A DNA stretch of 64,000 bases from Pseudoscleropodium purum (taxonomy: Eukaryota > Streptophyta > Bryopsida > Hypnales > Brachytheciaceae), in the NCBI GenBank assembly GCA_963969395.1, contig OZ017804.1, forward strand, positions 18,476,001-18,540,000. Reading direction: 5' to 3'. The notes under the pieces were generated by a model. The model was not told where the DNA came from. It saw only the letters and a list, made by a program, of their open reading frames with translations, and did no database searches. Positions within the stretch are counted from its first letter, which is position 1. Every line of letters starts with the position of its first letter. Shown one piece after another: positions 25,793 through 38,231 of the stretch. Both the position numbers and the translations under genes were made by a program.

Positions 25793-26141
25793 GGTAGGAG
25801 GTTCTAAAAGCGCACAGGTTCTAAAAGTGCATAGGTTCTTAAAGTGTCCACCTCCTTAAATGTACATTGCTTGTACTTGTTACTATTTTGTAGCCTTTAA
25901 CCATGTACAAGCAATGTACATTTTAGGAGATAGATGCTATTAGAGCCCTATGCTACTTCAACTTCAAAATATTATAACTAATTCCACAAAGCTCCAAAAA
26001 ATATGAATTATGAAACAACTTGGGTTAAATGCCAATTCTACTTGTCTTTCAAGGAAAATTTACTAAAAAATATTTGAAGAAGTTTCACCTCTCCAAAAAT
26101 GAGTTTTAGCTCTTACATAGTCGGTTTATGGACCTCCTACC
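25793..26141. mobile_element. MITE-like insertion in the left arm, GGTAGGAGGT ends
   Basis: Perfect 10-bp inverted ends, GGTAGGAGGT and ACCTCCTACC, bound a 349-bp segment that is absent from the matching right arm. Inside are three GGTTCTAAAAGTGCA-type repeats and a perfect 15-bp hairpin, GTACATTGCTTGTAC with its complement (about 25862 and 25903). Target duplication unclear. Confidence 0.55.
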
Positions 26142-26194
26142 CTACAAATTTGAAAGACTTTCATTCAAACAATCATACCATAACTATAATGGAT

Positions 26195-26335
26195 AAAGTC
26201 CAAAGAGAGAGAGCCAAAGACAAAGACAAATAGAGAAAAACAAAGATAGAGACACAAACACAAACAGAGACAAAGAGAGACAAAGTCAAAGACAGAGATA
26301 GAGACAAAGACAGAGACAGACAGAGAGAAGTTGGA
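26195..26335. repeat. Purine-rich microsatellite (AGAGACAAAG type)
   Basis: Irregular repeats of AGAGACAAAGACAGAG. It lies within the left arm of the pogo-type element and is missing from the right arm. The antisense Leu/Ser-rich frame is an artefact of this repeat. Confidence 0.85.
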
Positions 26336-26707
26336 GTGTGCAACATACTATACTTTCCTATGGAAATTTGAAGGAAAAAAATAGTTGTGATTTGAAAAAA
26401 AATTAATTTCAAAGTTAGCCACGTCTAAATTTAGTTTTGTTCACTATGATTTGGATTTACTTTATCTTTTGTCAACTTTTTCTTATAACTTCAAAAAAAC
26501 TTTTTGTACCTTGGCATGTTGGTTTAAATCATTTTAGATTGTTGTACACAAAAAATTGAAGGATATTGACATTTATAGCAATTAAAATATCAATAATTTG
26601 ACAAACATTCAAATGATATTGGTTCTCACAAAATTTGAATTTTTTTTGGAATTGAGAGTTTGGAATAGCATTAGCTATTGTAGAGAGAGAATATTAGTTG
26701 CAATATA

Positions 26708-27140
26708 GACCATTGTTATATCTTAGTGCCCTTGCATTTGAAATATTTGTTGAAATGGACAATGCATTCAATTTCATATTTTATAGCCATATAATACATT
26801 TTTAGTTTTAATTTTTTGTATGAAGACTACACTTCATGATGGACATAATTGATCCAAAAAATCAAATTAAATAAAAAAAAATTTTCATTTCATAAAAAAC
26901 TAAAAATTGGCAAAAATTACATTTAGCTTCTAAAAATTTTTAGTTTTCTTAATGAAACAGACAATAATAATTTAAATTCATTTTGTATATTTTTGATCAA
27001 TTATGTGCATCATGAACTATAGTCTTTATACAAAAAATTGAACCTAAAAATGTATTATATGGCTATAAAATTGAAATTGAACACATTGTTCATTTCAACA
27101 AATATTTCAAATGCAAGGGCACTAAAATATAACAATGGTT
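26708..27140. mobile_element. Palindromic MITE with TA target duplication (Stowaway/mariner-like)
   Basis: A near-complete foldback of 433 bp. The left end GACCATTGTTATAT pairs with the right end ATATAACAATGGTT, and the arms remain complementary over about 200 bp each. It is flanked by TA on both sides (26706-26707 and 27141-27142). The right arm of the host element keeps the unfilled site (CTACCATATATTGCAACC, about 30988), which contains the TA once. TA duplication is the mark of Tc1/mariner-class MITEs. Confidence 0.85.
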
Positions 27141-27160
27141 TATGGTAGCTGGCCCATTGT

Positions 27161-28159
27161 CAACCACTCAAGCAAAACAACACATGGGTGGTGTATGTAT
27201 GGTGAGGGAGAGAATTTGTGTAGGTGTATGTTTAGAATTAGATTAGAGGAGTGTTGAAAGTATTTTTGTTTTTTCTAGGTGAAAAATCAATATTCACTAA
27301 ATTGTTTTTCTAAAAATTTAGTTGAATTTCTTCTCGTCATATAGGCCAACCTTTTTCCAACCATAGGCTTCTTTAAAATAGAAGAAGTTGTATTTCTATA
27401 ATTAATAATGGTGGTAGCCATTAAAGCTTGCACTGTAGACTTTAAAGCGTGAATGTAGTGAATTATTATATGTACAGTAACGAATTCAAAGTCACACATC
27501 CATTTTTTTAGAACAAACCAATGAACTATCAAAATTCAAAACCAACGGTTCTCTATTCTCATCCACCTGAAACCCTAGTTTCAAAGAAAAGCCTAATGCA
27601 ATAATCTCCCACCTACAAGTTCTTCTCCAATGGCTACTTCAAGCTCCTTCTCCACCATTCTCTAACATTGGTCATGAAATCTGTAGTGGATATGCGATAA
27701 ACTGCTATAGGGTGGAGTAGGGTGGAGCTAATCGTATGAGGGGCCAAATTCATTAGAGGGCCCCAAAGCATCAAAGGAGGGGTTGCAAAAAAGATAGAAG
27801 TCTACGAGGGTGGGGCCTAGCATGTCGGAAGAGGGGTTGAGTTGATTATAGGGGGGGTGGAGTTGTGCAGAGGAAGGCTGAGGTCGACGGAGCAGGGGCC
27901 CAACGCATCAAAGAAGCTACGGAGGTCATTGTGGATGGGAGAAGAATGGAAGTCGTTGGAGACTAAATCGTGGGAGTCATAACCAGGAAAGAAGTCCAAC
28001 TTCAAAGAGGAGGAGGCCAACTTGACAATAGCATCGAATTGGATGGAGAAGCTATATTAGGTACAAAAGCTACAGACTCAAAGTCGACTATAGACACTAC
28101 CTGAACCAATCTTCTACCCCCAAGCTCAGAGCATCCGTAGTGATCTATATAGGTAAGCA
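27161..28159. other. Interior of the pogo-type element, no clear gene
   Basis: From the inner end of the left arm to the 3' end of the transposase relic. 27700-28030 is G-rich on the + strand (GGGGTGGAG-type words). A - strand frame there (27817-28020) shows no domain. Confidence 0.4.
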
Positions 28160-30531
28160 TGATCTACCATTGTTGCTTCCTTGTAGGTCACCACGGCCCT
28201 CTTCTCTTCTGCTCGCTTTTTGGTTGCCTCTGCATGTTGAGTTGTTGTTGCTTATGCTGCCTTAAGCCGTTGCAGCCTTGCCTACGATGTTGCCTCTTGT
28301 TCTTGGGCCTTCTTATGTCGCTCTTCTGCCGTCAACTACCTTTCCTCCACCTTCCTAGCACACTCTACTACCACAGCATGCTGGTGACTTTCTTTCTCTA
28401 ATCGCCTTGTATCTTGTACTTCCAATCTCTGTTTCTTTGCTTCTTGTCCTTCATTGTGTGCTATTTCTTTCTCCCTTGCTAGTTCCAACTTTCGCTTCCA
28501 CATTTGTTGGATAGCATTGATGTAAATTTTACAAGTCAGCATCTATGATTTACAAAAAATCTTGAATAGAGTCTACATGATATTTCCTCTACTTAGGCAT
28601 GTTGGATGTAGTGGGTAGACTCAAAAAATTTGTAATAGACATTGGAGTACTAGAAGCGCCATCTCCTTCACCACCCTCTTTTGTTGTTTTGCTGCATTCT
28701 ACTATAGCTTTAACATCCGAGGTATCCAATTCTATGAAAAAATGTTCAGTGGTAGATTATAGAAAGAACTCCAATTCAATTTCAATGTCACCACTATCTA
28801 TAGAAGGTAATTCTGTACCATCTTCTTCTTTGTCCATATTGATATTCTCCACCATCACCTTCTTGTGTAGCATTTGGGAGCTCCACCAATAGGTTTTTAT
28901 ATTGCAATTTTCTCACTACATTCAACATATGTATTACTTGGTTGTAGATGCTTGTCCACGGTTGATTTGTCTAGTGGAAAAATCCTTGTACTACTGAATT
29001 TTTTTTATATTACTCATTGTCAAAGCCCTCCTTAAGCTCCTAGAAACCCATTGTGCTAAAATTTGTTTCTGGGCATGTTGATTGAGATGTCTTGGCATCC
29101 AAAAGTCCTTGTATTGTTTAAAATAAGTCTTGAATGGTTTGAAGATAGTGACATCTAAGGGCTGCAACTCGTAAGAAGTATAAGATGATAGTGTCACTAT
29201 ATCTAATCTTGCATCATGTGCAATTTTAGCCACCTCTATAGATATGTGACTTATGTATCCATCTAAGATTAGCAAATGTCTTTGGATGGGTGAAATTCCT
29301 CCAAAGTCTTTTATATTCTTTAGAAAGTACTTCATCCAAACTATAAATAGAGCAACAATCATGAAAGCTTGAGGTTGCATTGCCATAGTTGCCCCATCCT
29401 CACAATAATTTATGAAATTATAGTGTAGTCATCTCCGTTTGAAAAAGTAAAAAGATGGCAAAGCTAACCCTACCACATTGATATAGACTAAAATAGACAT
29501 CCATTCCTGTTGATCTGGAATTGTAAGTTAAACTTGCCAAGCACCTTTTTGAGCAAAAATGAGCACTCCTTCGTTTCTTCTCCCTTGTACACCAATTTCA
29601 TCACAATTCCACACTCGTTGTAGAGGATACTTATGCAAGGTATATATTTCACTCAAATTGTTATAAAAATTGTCAATACTTTTTTTGCACAATCCTTTAG
29701 TTCTAGAAGTTGCAAAGGCTTCAGCCACTCTCAATGTTAGCCCTAGATGACGGTGTTTGAACCACCTCAACCATCCGTCATCTGGAACCCCATTTTTGAA
29801 TGGTGTACATCCATTCTTTGTTATGTCATACACTTTCATTTTCAAAGCAATGGAACTCAACCCTAGGCCCCTGTCACACATGCCTAGAATGTATTCTACA
29901 AACTGATTTTCTTCTTCCATAATTAGAACACCTTGAACTCCCTTTTTTCTACTTCTTCTTTCACCATAATACTACTCTCTTAAAGTTGAGTATGGAATGT
30001 CATGGTCTGTAGCTGCTCGTCTCATGCAATCACCCTCATTATACTCTACTAAGGTTGCTTGCAATTGTTCATCACTCCAAAACAAATTTTTTTAACCTTT
30101 TCACTATTGTTTTTCTGATGCTTTGGTTTTTCTACTTGGGATTGTGGATTGCTCACCTCAAGTACTAGTTGCCTTGTTCTTGTAGGTTTAGCTATTGGTG
30201 GATGCATGCTCTCCATATTCTTGGCTTTAGGGTTGTTGTAGAGTGTGATGCCATTCTCCATCCTCACTCTTGATCTATCCAATTGCTTGCTGCTCTTCCT
30301 TTGCTTCATATTTTCCCATCTTTTTCTCTTCATGTTGCTCATAGAACTTCCTCTCAATGATAGAAGAGTCTCTAGTGCTTCATAACTCTCTTCTTCCATA
30401 CCTATAGGACAATCATTTTCACTAGCACTAGTAGCACTACTTCCTTCATGAATTGCATGTTCTTTGCTACTTTCACTACTATATTGTAGATCATCGCCTA
30501 CACATGCTACAAAATCCTCCAATAGTGCCAT
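28160..30531 (-). pseudogene. pogo/jerky-type transposase (psq HTH, CENP-B HTH, DDE_1), broken
   Basis: Order on the - strand: an acidic/basic N-terminal region (30531-30075), a psq-type helix-turn-helix (SDEQLQATLVEYNEGDCMRR, then DHDIPYSTLRE; about 30075-29980), a CENP-B-type DNA-binding domain (29920-29740; DDGWLRWFKHRHLGLTLR) and the catalytic core. The core shows the three acidic motifs of the pogo class: WNCDEIGVQ (about 29600), LLILDGYISH (about 29265) and LQPLDVTIFKPFK (about 29160). A Lys/Glu-rich coiled-coil tail follows (28542-28160). It is disrupted by a frame change before the psq domain, an amber stop after YSTLRE, a stop after KGAWQV, another break near 29430, and several stops in the tail. 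The gene is dead but the identity is clear. It encoded the transposase of the surrounding element. Confidence 0.9.
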
Positions 30532-30555
30532 GTAGTTCAAGCTCAATGTACACAA

Positions 30556-30977
30556 GCTAATTTCTATGTCTTTGAAGTTGGCTCTGAATTTTAAATGGAA
30601 GCTTCTACTTGTGAAACTTGAAGTGTATTCTTTTCCTTTCTATTTTCAATATAAGCCTTTTGGAACTCCATTACACCCTCTATACAAAACAACATATGAC
30701 GACACCATTACCAACCAAATATCATGCAAACTAATCACCAAAATATGCATAATTAGTCACCTAATATGGCCAAATCCATTAATACACAATGAATTTCCCA
30801 AATGTCCTCTTCATCCATTCAAAAAAATACAAATAAGAAAAGTATTCATCCTTAGTTGTCAATGAAACCAATAGATGTTATAATTATGCTCTTCATACAT
30901 CATCGCTTTTCATAAATACCTCTGTTGCTGCACGAAAATATAATAGTCTATACTCCAAATTTAGAACCTTGGTTGGA
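30556..30977. other. Spacer between transposase relic and right arm
   Basis: AT-rich. The + strand frame at 30566-30865 has no domain and is probably chance. Confidence 0.4.
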
Positions 30978-31468
30978 AATGGATTGGCTACCATATATTG
31001 CAACCAATACTCTCTCCATAGTAGCTAATGATCTCTTATACTCTTGATTTCAAAAAAAATTCAAATTTTGTGAGAACCAACATCATTTGAATGATTGTCA
31101 AATTGTTGATATTTTAATTGCTATAAATGTCAATTTCCTTCAAACTTTTTTGTGTATAACAATATGAAATGATGTATGCCAACATGCCAAGGTACAAAAA
31201 AGTTTTTTTGAAGTTATAAGAAAAAATTGACAAAAGATAAAATAATTCCAAATCATGGTGAATAAAACTGAGTTTTAGACGGGGCTAACTTTGAAATTAA
31301 TTTTCTTTCAAATCACAACTAATATTTTCTTCAAACTTCTATGATAACGTGTAAAATGTTGCATACTACAACTTCCATGTATCTAATTTTGGACTTTGTC
31401 TATTGATGGTTATGATATGGTTGTTCAAATGAAACCATTTCAGATTTCTACTTAGTTTTGTCAGTCAT

Positions 31469-31513
31469 TGTATTTACATCCATTGTATTTACATCCATTG
31501 TATTTACATCCAT
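31469..31513 (+). repeat. Three tandem copies of a 15-bp unit at the right junction
   Basis: TGTATTTACATCCAT occurs at 31469, 31484 and 31499. The third copy is the start of the right 190-bp direct repeat. The left direct repeat has only one copy. Confidence 0.9.
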
Positions 31514-31688
31514 TGATGTAGATGAAACAAAACAAAAATTTGGATGGGAATATAGATATTCTTTCAAAAGTGTATAAATTAATTCAAGATAGAGTAATAT
31601 TCTCTATAGGTTTTCTAGCAATTGAACAATTCCATTTATTGAATGTAGGAAAATTTATTGTCAAATATTCCTTCAAAAAAATTGTATA
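31499..31688 (+). repeat. Right 190-bp direct repeat flanking the pogo-type element
   Basis: Same orientation and order as 25580-25768, including the shared words GATATTCTTTCAAAAGTGT, TAGCAATTGAACAATTCCAT and TTGTCAAATATTCC. The two copies differ by scattered substitutions. Confidence 0.85.
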
Positions 31689-34600
31689 ACTTTTAATCAA
31701 TAAAATCACCCAAAACAAATCTTGCTAGGATGTATACTTGTTTCCTTTTGAATCAAAGTATTTGTCAAAATTTTCCATATAGTCACATATGATAAGTTGA
31801 TCCAATTATTGTGTCTTGCACTAATTCTATATGTAAGGGTCAAATACAACATAGAAATGTCAAAAATGAATTTTCATCTCAAGTTTTGATATGTCCATGT
31901 CACCCTAAAACCCCTCCATAAAGACATGTGGTACTTTTTGAGAAATTTTATTTTAGAACTTTATTCCCTATATTCCCATTTTTCTTCAATAACCATCCAC
32001 AAAATACTTACTAATAGACTTTGGAAGTGTTAATAATTATTAATCTTTGGAATTAAGAAGCATACTTCATTCTTCTCTCATGTAATGATGACAATACTCT
32101 ACTATAGTCCCCTTGGTCTTAATAATCCTCAATTGTTGGATCTTAGATAAGTAAATTGAAAGTAACTCTAATGCTATCAAATCTACGAAGAAACGGAAGC
32201 CATTAAGGATACAAAATATGGTTATGGAATACAAAATATCTATGACATATAGAGTATGTATAATATATATGTATCCATATATATCCCTGTGAAATATGGA
32301 TATAAAATATATGAATACATACAAATACATACATATAGTTCCATTTATTCCATATGGATTGTAATCCATAGTACTTCTTGAATAATACAAATATAGGGAG
32401 GGTGGGTAATTGAAGCAACACCATTGATGAATTGTTATGTTTAGAGGATTTCATGTGTAACCTTGTGAAGTCTCATAGCCAATAGAAAAAAGTTATTATA
32501 CCCTTTTTTAAGTTTTTGGAAAAATTAAATCACCAATGGTTGACTACCACATGTACTACTCCATTTTTTCATGCCTATTTTCAAATAAATGAGCACTTTT
32601 GTCACCTATGGCTCACTATTCACTCAAAAGATAGACTACAACAATATTATAAGTGCATTTTAATAGGACATTCCAATAAAAACTATATGTTGAATTTTGG
32701 AAATAAAAAGAGCTTCCACAACTTATAGTCCATACAAAACCAATGAATATTTTTTTTTTAAATTCAATACTTTTTGAGAAGGAATATGCTTGCAAACAAT
32801 TAGAGTGGTGAAGTATCATGGATAGTACTAGAAGATTGTTTACACCTTCAAGATTAAAATCAATCTTCCTACCAAAGTTTTTTTTAAAATTCAAAAGTTC
32901 AACCTAGAATTGCCCCAATGATTACAAAATCATTTAAAAAAACAAAAAACAAACATAATTGAATAAATAAAAGAGATTATATAATATTATGCTATTAAAA
33001 GTAGTAGTAAATTTGGATAGCTATTGAAATACAATGTTGAATCGAAGATTGTGCACAAAAAAGAGGTAAATTTTTTTAATGATTTTCAATTTCAAACATG
33101 TCACGTAATTATAGATAGCTATATACAACACATCATATAGCCATAACTATCAATCAAAACATCAATCAAAACCAATACAAAAAAGTGTCAAAAACATCTT
33201 GTCAAGTGTGGATTCTTGTCAAGTGAATAACATAAACATCTACACTTATAATTCAAGCTATCTCTCATATCATGAAAGGGGAATCCCAAAGTGCAAGTGT
33301 CAAGAGAAATTCCATGCTTTATTCAAAGGCTAATCACTATAGCCAAGCAAGCCCTTAAGACAAGAGTTCTCTATCTCTTTAAACACCTACAAGACTTGAC
33401 TTAACAAGAATGTCAAGGCCAAGAAGTTTCAAAGCCTAATTCCTAATAAACCCTAGAATTTCCATTGTTAAATTATTATTTTAAGTTGCATTTTATCATA
33501 TCTCAATGGTTTTGGAAATTTAAAATATTCCTAATCCTTCAGGAGTTAATTAGTTAATGTCATTAATTCCAAAGATGTTTATGTAATTATTCGAGAGTAG
33601 GAGGTTGTGTTTTTTTTATGCATTTTAATCCAAGGTTTTGCACAAATAACTCAAAATTACATTGGCCCCCTTCCAAAAGAACTTTCAATTTCTTTGTTTC
33701 AAATTACAACTGGATATCCATATTTATAGGATACTAAAGTATAATTTAGTTGTACATAAGAGCTTTTTTTAAATTTCATAGAATTCACATAGAATATATA
33801 TAACATTTTTTAGGGGTACTGAAAATGTACTTGTCAATAATGAATCATTGGGCACATGAGAAGAAACATTCTCCAAAGTAATTATATTGTATATGCATTA
33901 ATTTTGTCAAAACTCTTCTAAAGGCTTGTAGAATATAATTATAAATGCATGTACAATTATTTCTAAATAAAATCCTCTTAGGTATGCAATGATTGTTTAA
34001 AACTTTTAATTTGACAAGACAACAATTTGAACTTACAAGCCTCAAATGCAATTATTGATTAAATATAACATTAATCAATAATATCAATATCAATATCAAT
34101 AAATTAATAATATCTGGGAAGATTCATTTGATAAATAAGTATATCCAAAAGTAATATTATCTCTTCTACAAGCATCCTAATTGCATTGTGATCGTTAATG
34201 TCTTTTCTCTATTAAACTTGTTTATTGAATATTCAACTTTTAATGAGTGTTGGTATTTATCTAATAGATCCCTTTGATTTGCTAATAATGTTATGAAGGT
34301 TTTATAATTTTTTGATCTTTGGTTTATTAATTTTCAATTTATATTTACCCCTAAATTTTTTTGATATTTAGAGCCTAGAACTACTTCAAAATAATCATCT
34401 CCAACCAAAGATAAAATCTTCATTTGTATTTACTTTGTAACAAATCCAATTGTAAAGTTCTTTAGTTAACTTGTTCACATACATCCTTCCAAAATTTAAG
34501 AGTAATATCTGTATTCAATACAAGTTCAACATAGCTAATTTCAAAGTAGAATACTTTCTAGCCCTTCCAAAAAGAAAAGTTTTGTCATCCAACATTTTTA

Positions 34601-35480
34601 GAAAAAAAATCATGTATATCCAATAACTTGCGTATTTTAGTCAATGGATTAAAGAATGGGTTGAAAATAATTGTAAAAAAGAAACCTAAAAAACTTTTGG
34701 ATTCATTTTTAAAAATTATAAAAAGGAGGTGGTACTAAATGAAAGAAAAACTAAATCAATAATAAATTCTACAATTCTACAAAAGATTAAAGATTGAAAG
34801 TTCCAATGATAAAAATGTTCTACTTAACAACATATTTTCAATGATTTTGTTTTTATTTGAAAATTTTCAAAATTCAATTCAAATGATGATTTTTATATGT
34901 TTTTTCTACCTCTATTGCTTACAAAAATAAAACTCCTCATAACTTTCATCTCAATATTGAGAATTTAATGGTTCAAATGTCTTTGGATAAAATATCAACA
35001 ATACAATCCAAGCTTTATATTATATTTTTTATAATATATTTTTATTTTCTTGATTTGAAATTAATATTAAAAAATTCTTTTAACTTTAAATAAAGCTTCA
35101 CATATAGATTAGAATTATAAGCATCCATCATAAAAATTTTAAGCTCATAAAAACCTAAATTAGGCTTTTTAGTTCTACACAAAGTAAATGCTTTATAAAA
35201 ATAATTTTTTCTATTGAAATCAATGTGGTTTAACAAATATATGTATAAATTGTAATTTGGGTACAAATTTCACACTCAAATTAATATCATATGGGATTTT
35301 TTGTTATGTAAAACACAAAAATGAATAAATTGAAAATTGCGTGATAATTTCAATGAACTTTGAAGATGTATAAATAGGTAAGAATTTTTCTACCATAGTC
35401 CTTTATATTTGACACATTAAGATTCTTCTAGTGAGTTCAAAATTTTCAAATGAGATGGGCAAGGCCTAGTAAAGATTTGC
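31689..35480. other. AT-rich intergenic DNA, no gene seen
   Basis: No coherent coding sequence. A small AATATC tandem repeat lies at 34074-34111. 34900-35040 loosely resembles the CTCATAACTTTCATCT part of TTAA-family copy A and may be a ruined copy in reverse orientation. TA-rich words cluster at 32230-32345. Confidence 0.45.
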
Positions 35481-35484
35481 TTAA

Positions 35485-36361
35485 CCATTGTCCCTTTGGG
35501 GGACAAATGGGATTTTGGGCATGTACCTAAAGGCTGAATTTTTTTCATGATTTTTTGGTGCTTTTTTTGAAGATAGAAAAACTGATAAGCTTTATAAGAG
35601 TATAATTTTTTTCACAATTGGTACTCGGGAACAATAGTTATGACCAAATAAGCTCAAACGAGGGGATGGGGGGCAATCCGGGCAGTAAAAGAAATTTTGC
35701 AAAAATTTGAATTTTTAAAAAATATTTTTTTCCTCATATATTATATTTTTTTCTATCTGAAAAGCTTTGATTCATTTCATATGGACATTCTTGTTTTTTG
35801 GGTAGTTAGAGAATCTTCTTGAAAAAAATAACTTGTAGAATTCATTTCTGAATGCAATTTTTCAAATTTTTCATGGTTTAGTTTACTTGCTAGAATAATC
35901 TCACCATTGGGATTAGTGCATTTTAATTCCATCTAAAATATATGAATATTTTAGATTTTCCTTCTATCTCGTACCTACTTCTACTTAACAATTTTTTTAA
36001 GAATGAAAATTAAGTTTTTCTGAATTTTTTTTTCCCAGACTCTCAACTGAATTCTCCACTATAAAGATTTAAAGCTCAAAACTCTATAGTGCAAAAATTT
36101 TCAGTTAAAAATGTTCGAAGTCAAAAATTCCAATCCCACAATGTGCTGAAAAACTTGGTTTTTCCACTTTAAACACAAATATCTTGCAATTTATGTTGTG
36201 AAAAATTCTAAAATTTTTTCCACACTTTTTTATGCTAGTGAGATGTAAGATCCTACAGTTAGATGTGAAAAGAAATAATTAAAATTTTCTTTTTACTCTT
36301 TGCTATAGAAATGGCAATTTTAGTATTTTTTGGCAGAAGAAAGGCCTCGGTCCTTTAGGGG
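35485..36361 (+). mobile_element. TTAA-flanked non-autonomous element, copy B
   Basis: TTAA lies at 35481-35484 and 36362-36365. The right end reads CGGTCCTTTAGGGG, whose complement CCCCTAAAGGACCG is the family terminus. The left end reads CCATTGTCCCTTTGGGGG. Internal family words are ATAAGCTCAAACGAGGGGAT, TTGATTCATTTCATATGG, AATATCTTGCAATTTATG and AAGATCCTACAGTTAG. No reading frame. Confidence 0.8.
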
Positions 36362-36365
36362 TTAA

Positions 36366-37290
36366 TACATCCCAATAGAGATGCTATAAAAATGATCCCA
36401 CTAAGTAAGCCTTTGAGAAGTTTTGGTGCATCTAGGCTTGCCAAACATCCCACCTGGGGTACATCATTCCAATAAAACAACATGGGTTCTTCAAGTTGAA
36501 TCTTCATTTTACTAAGGTTGAGGGCTTCTTAACATTATGAGCACATCCCAAACCCGGATCTTAATTTGTAGATTTAAAATATTCAAAGTATTTCTAGTTT
36601 GGCAAGTAAAAAAACAAACTTATTTAAAGCATTATTACCTATTTGGCAAAATGTGGTGGTGATTTGACTGGCAAAATGGGGCACATCTATTTTGCAAGTT
36701 GATATGAAATGGAGTGCCCTACCTATAGCTTGCTCTTAAGCTACCAATTTTTATAAAAATAAAATAAAAAAATTACTTGCAATGAACATTTGCAATCAAT
36801 AGTAGAAGTTGATCCAATTGGTTCTAATCTTCACTCATAGGACAAAACGAAATTAATTTTTTTGTCACTCATTTGCAAGCCCAAGAGCTTGATCTACAAA
36901 ACACCCCTATTTAACAAGTTGCATGAGATTTTGGGGACAACCTTTTAACAAGCTCATCCATTTTGTAATATAGATGGGACAATTTTGCAAACTGATACAA
37001 AGAAGTCATCTATTGGACAAGAGAAGTGGAGATACTCTTATATCTCATTGTGAAAGGCTCAAAGAGTTTCTTTGACAAGGATGTTTAGAGAAATTTAGGT
37101 TACCAAAGAAAAGAAGAGATTGGAGAGCTTTGGTTATGTGGAAAAATTTAGGTTACCAAGGAATAGAAGAGATTGGAGAGCTTTGGTAGGGATCATGAGT
37201 TTTGCTCCTTAAGAGCTTTGCCAAGCTAGGGTGGTGCAGATGCTCTAACGTGTTGTGGTAAGGACCATCTCATTCAGATTGAGTCGATGC
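36366..37290. other. AT-rich DNA with a 55-bp tandem duplication
   Basis: At about 37086-37190 a unit containing AAATTTAGGTTACCAA and AGAGATTGGAGAGCTTTGG is present twice in tandem. Nothing else recognised. Confidence 0.45.
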
Positions 37291-38231
37291 TTTATTTGCT
37301 GACTGTAACTCAATGTTTTGCAACTCTCTTGTGACTAAAATTCTTAACGGCATCTGAATATTTATGAAAATTAAATATCAGCGACCTTTTTTTTTAACAG
37401 TTAAATACTTAGAACACGCATGTTATTTGGAAGATAGAAATTCTGATGCCGATCTGCACCAATCGTAATGCACATAGAATTTCTCTTTTCATTACAAGTC
37501 TCATTTCAATGCAACTTCAGAAAATGCTGACGACAATGCCCTCAAAGCCATTTTTGGTATTTTGGTAAATTGTCTCTTCCATGTACTCCAAGAGCTCCAG
37601 ACAAAAGGTTTGCATCACTGGGCAATGTCTTGATCAAACTCTATACTCGATCATTACCAACATTACATTCCTTTTCAGAGTTAACTGAAACCTTCTAAAG
37701 TTCAGCGCAAAATTTCTGAAACACTTACGGAGGTCTATTCAAATTGGATAGGAATCGAAAGCCAGTAACATAATATTCTAGAGACAAATCATCCTACACA
37801 ACATGGTCTAACCAAACTTACAAAAAAAACAAGTAATCGCTGGAAACATTGACCTCTAATGCCCTCAAAGCCATTTTTGGTATTTTGGTAGATTGTCTCT
37901 CTCATACATCCGAAGACTTATCGGAGAAAATTTTGCATCACTGGGCAGACTGCACTACTCGCTACTCTCCGACTCAAAAACTCCAACAGAAGACCCACTT
38001 GACAACCGCAATGAAAACCACCATCGCTGCACAATCTATCGCATAACTGGAAGCTCAAACTTTCATTGGGTTCCATACAAAAACAGCAAGTGAAACAGAA
38101 AAGCGAATCTAACAAGGAGCTCCAAAGGGAAATCGGATCAGAATGTGACAGAACCTCTTCGCCAAACTGTGCGCAGGAACGAAAGGATTGAAGTTTTGGT
38201 AGGGCGGGATGCGAAAGGGGTTTTATATAGC
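37291..38231 (-). other. Possible transcription unit with TATA box and short ORF
   Basis: On the - strand a TATA box CTATATAAAA (38221-38230) lies in a small GC-richer region. About 145 bases downstream an ATG (38074-38076) opens a 52-codon frame ending at 37918. The peptide starts MEPNESLSFQLCDRLCSDGG and is Cys-rich (five Cys in the first 40 residues). Farther down is an AATAAA (37291-37296). A segment of about 90 bp containing ATACCAAAAATGGC occurs twice in the same orientation (about 37535-37625 and 37858-37950), so part of the unit is duplicated. I do not recognise the product. It may be a real small gene, a noncoding transcript or the head of a gene cut off by repeats. Confidence 0.35.

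Larger units (their letters stand above)
25771..31468 (-). mobile_element. pogo/jerky-type transposon with long inverted arms
   Basis: The outer ends pair ATGATTGACAAAA (25771) with the complement of TTTTGTCAGTCAT (31456-31468). The inverted arms continue inward through CAAATCACAACTA-, AAAAAGTTTTTTTGAAGTTA- and TGACATTTATAGCAATT-type words, to about 27160 on the left and 30978 on the right. The left arm is longer because it contains two insertions (25793-26141 and 26708-27140). Between the arms lies a broken - strand transposase of the CENP-B/DDE class. Element and arms are diverged, so the copy is old. Long arms and the abutting direct repeats are unusual for pogo elements, which normally have short ends and a TA duplication. 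Confidence 0.75.

Noticed and set aside
26173..26412. 79-codon Leu/Ser-rich - strand frame
   Set aside because: Translation of the AGAGACAAAG microsatellite.
25580..31688. Reading the two 190-bp direct repeats as LTRs of a retrotransposon
   Set aside because: They do not begin TG and end CA, there is no primer-binding site, polypurine tract or reverse transcriptase between them, and the contents are a pogo-type transposase with inverted arms.
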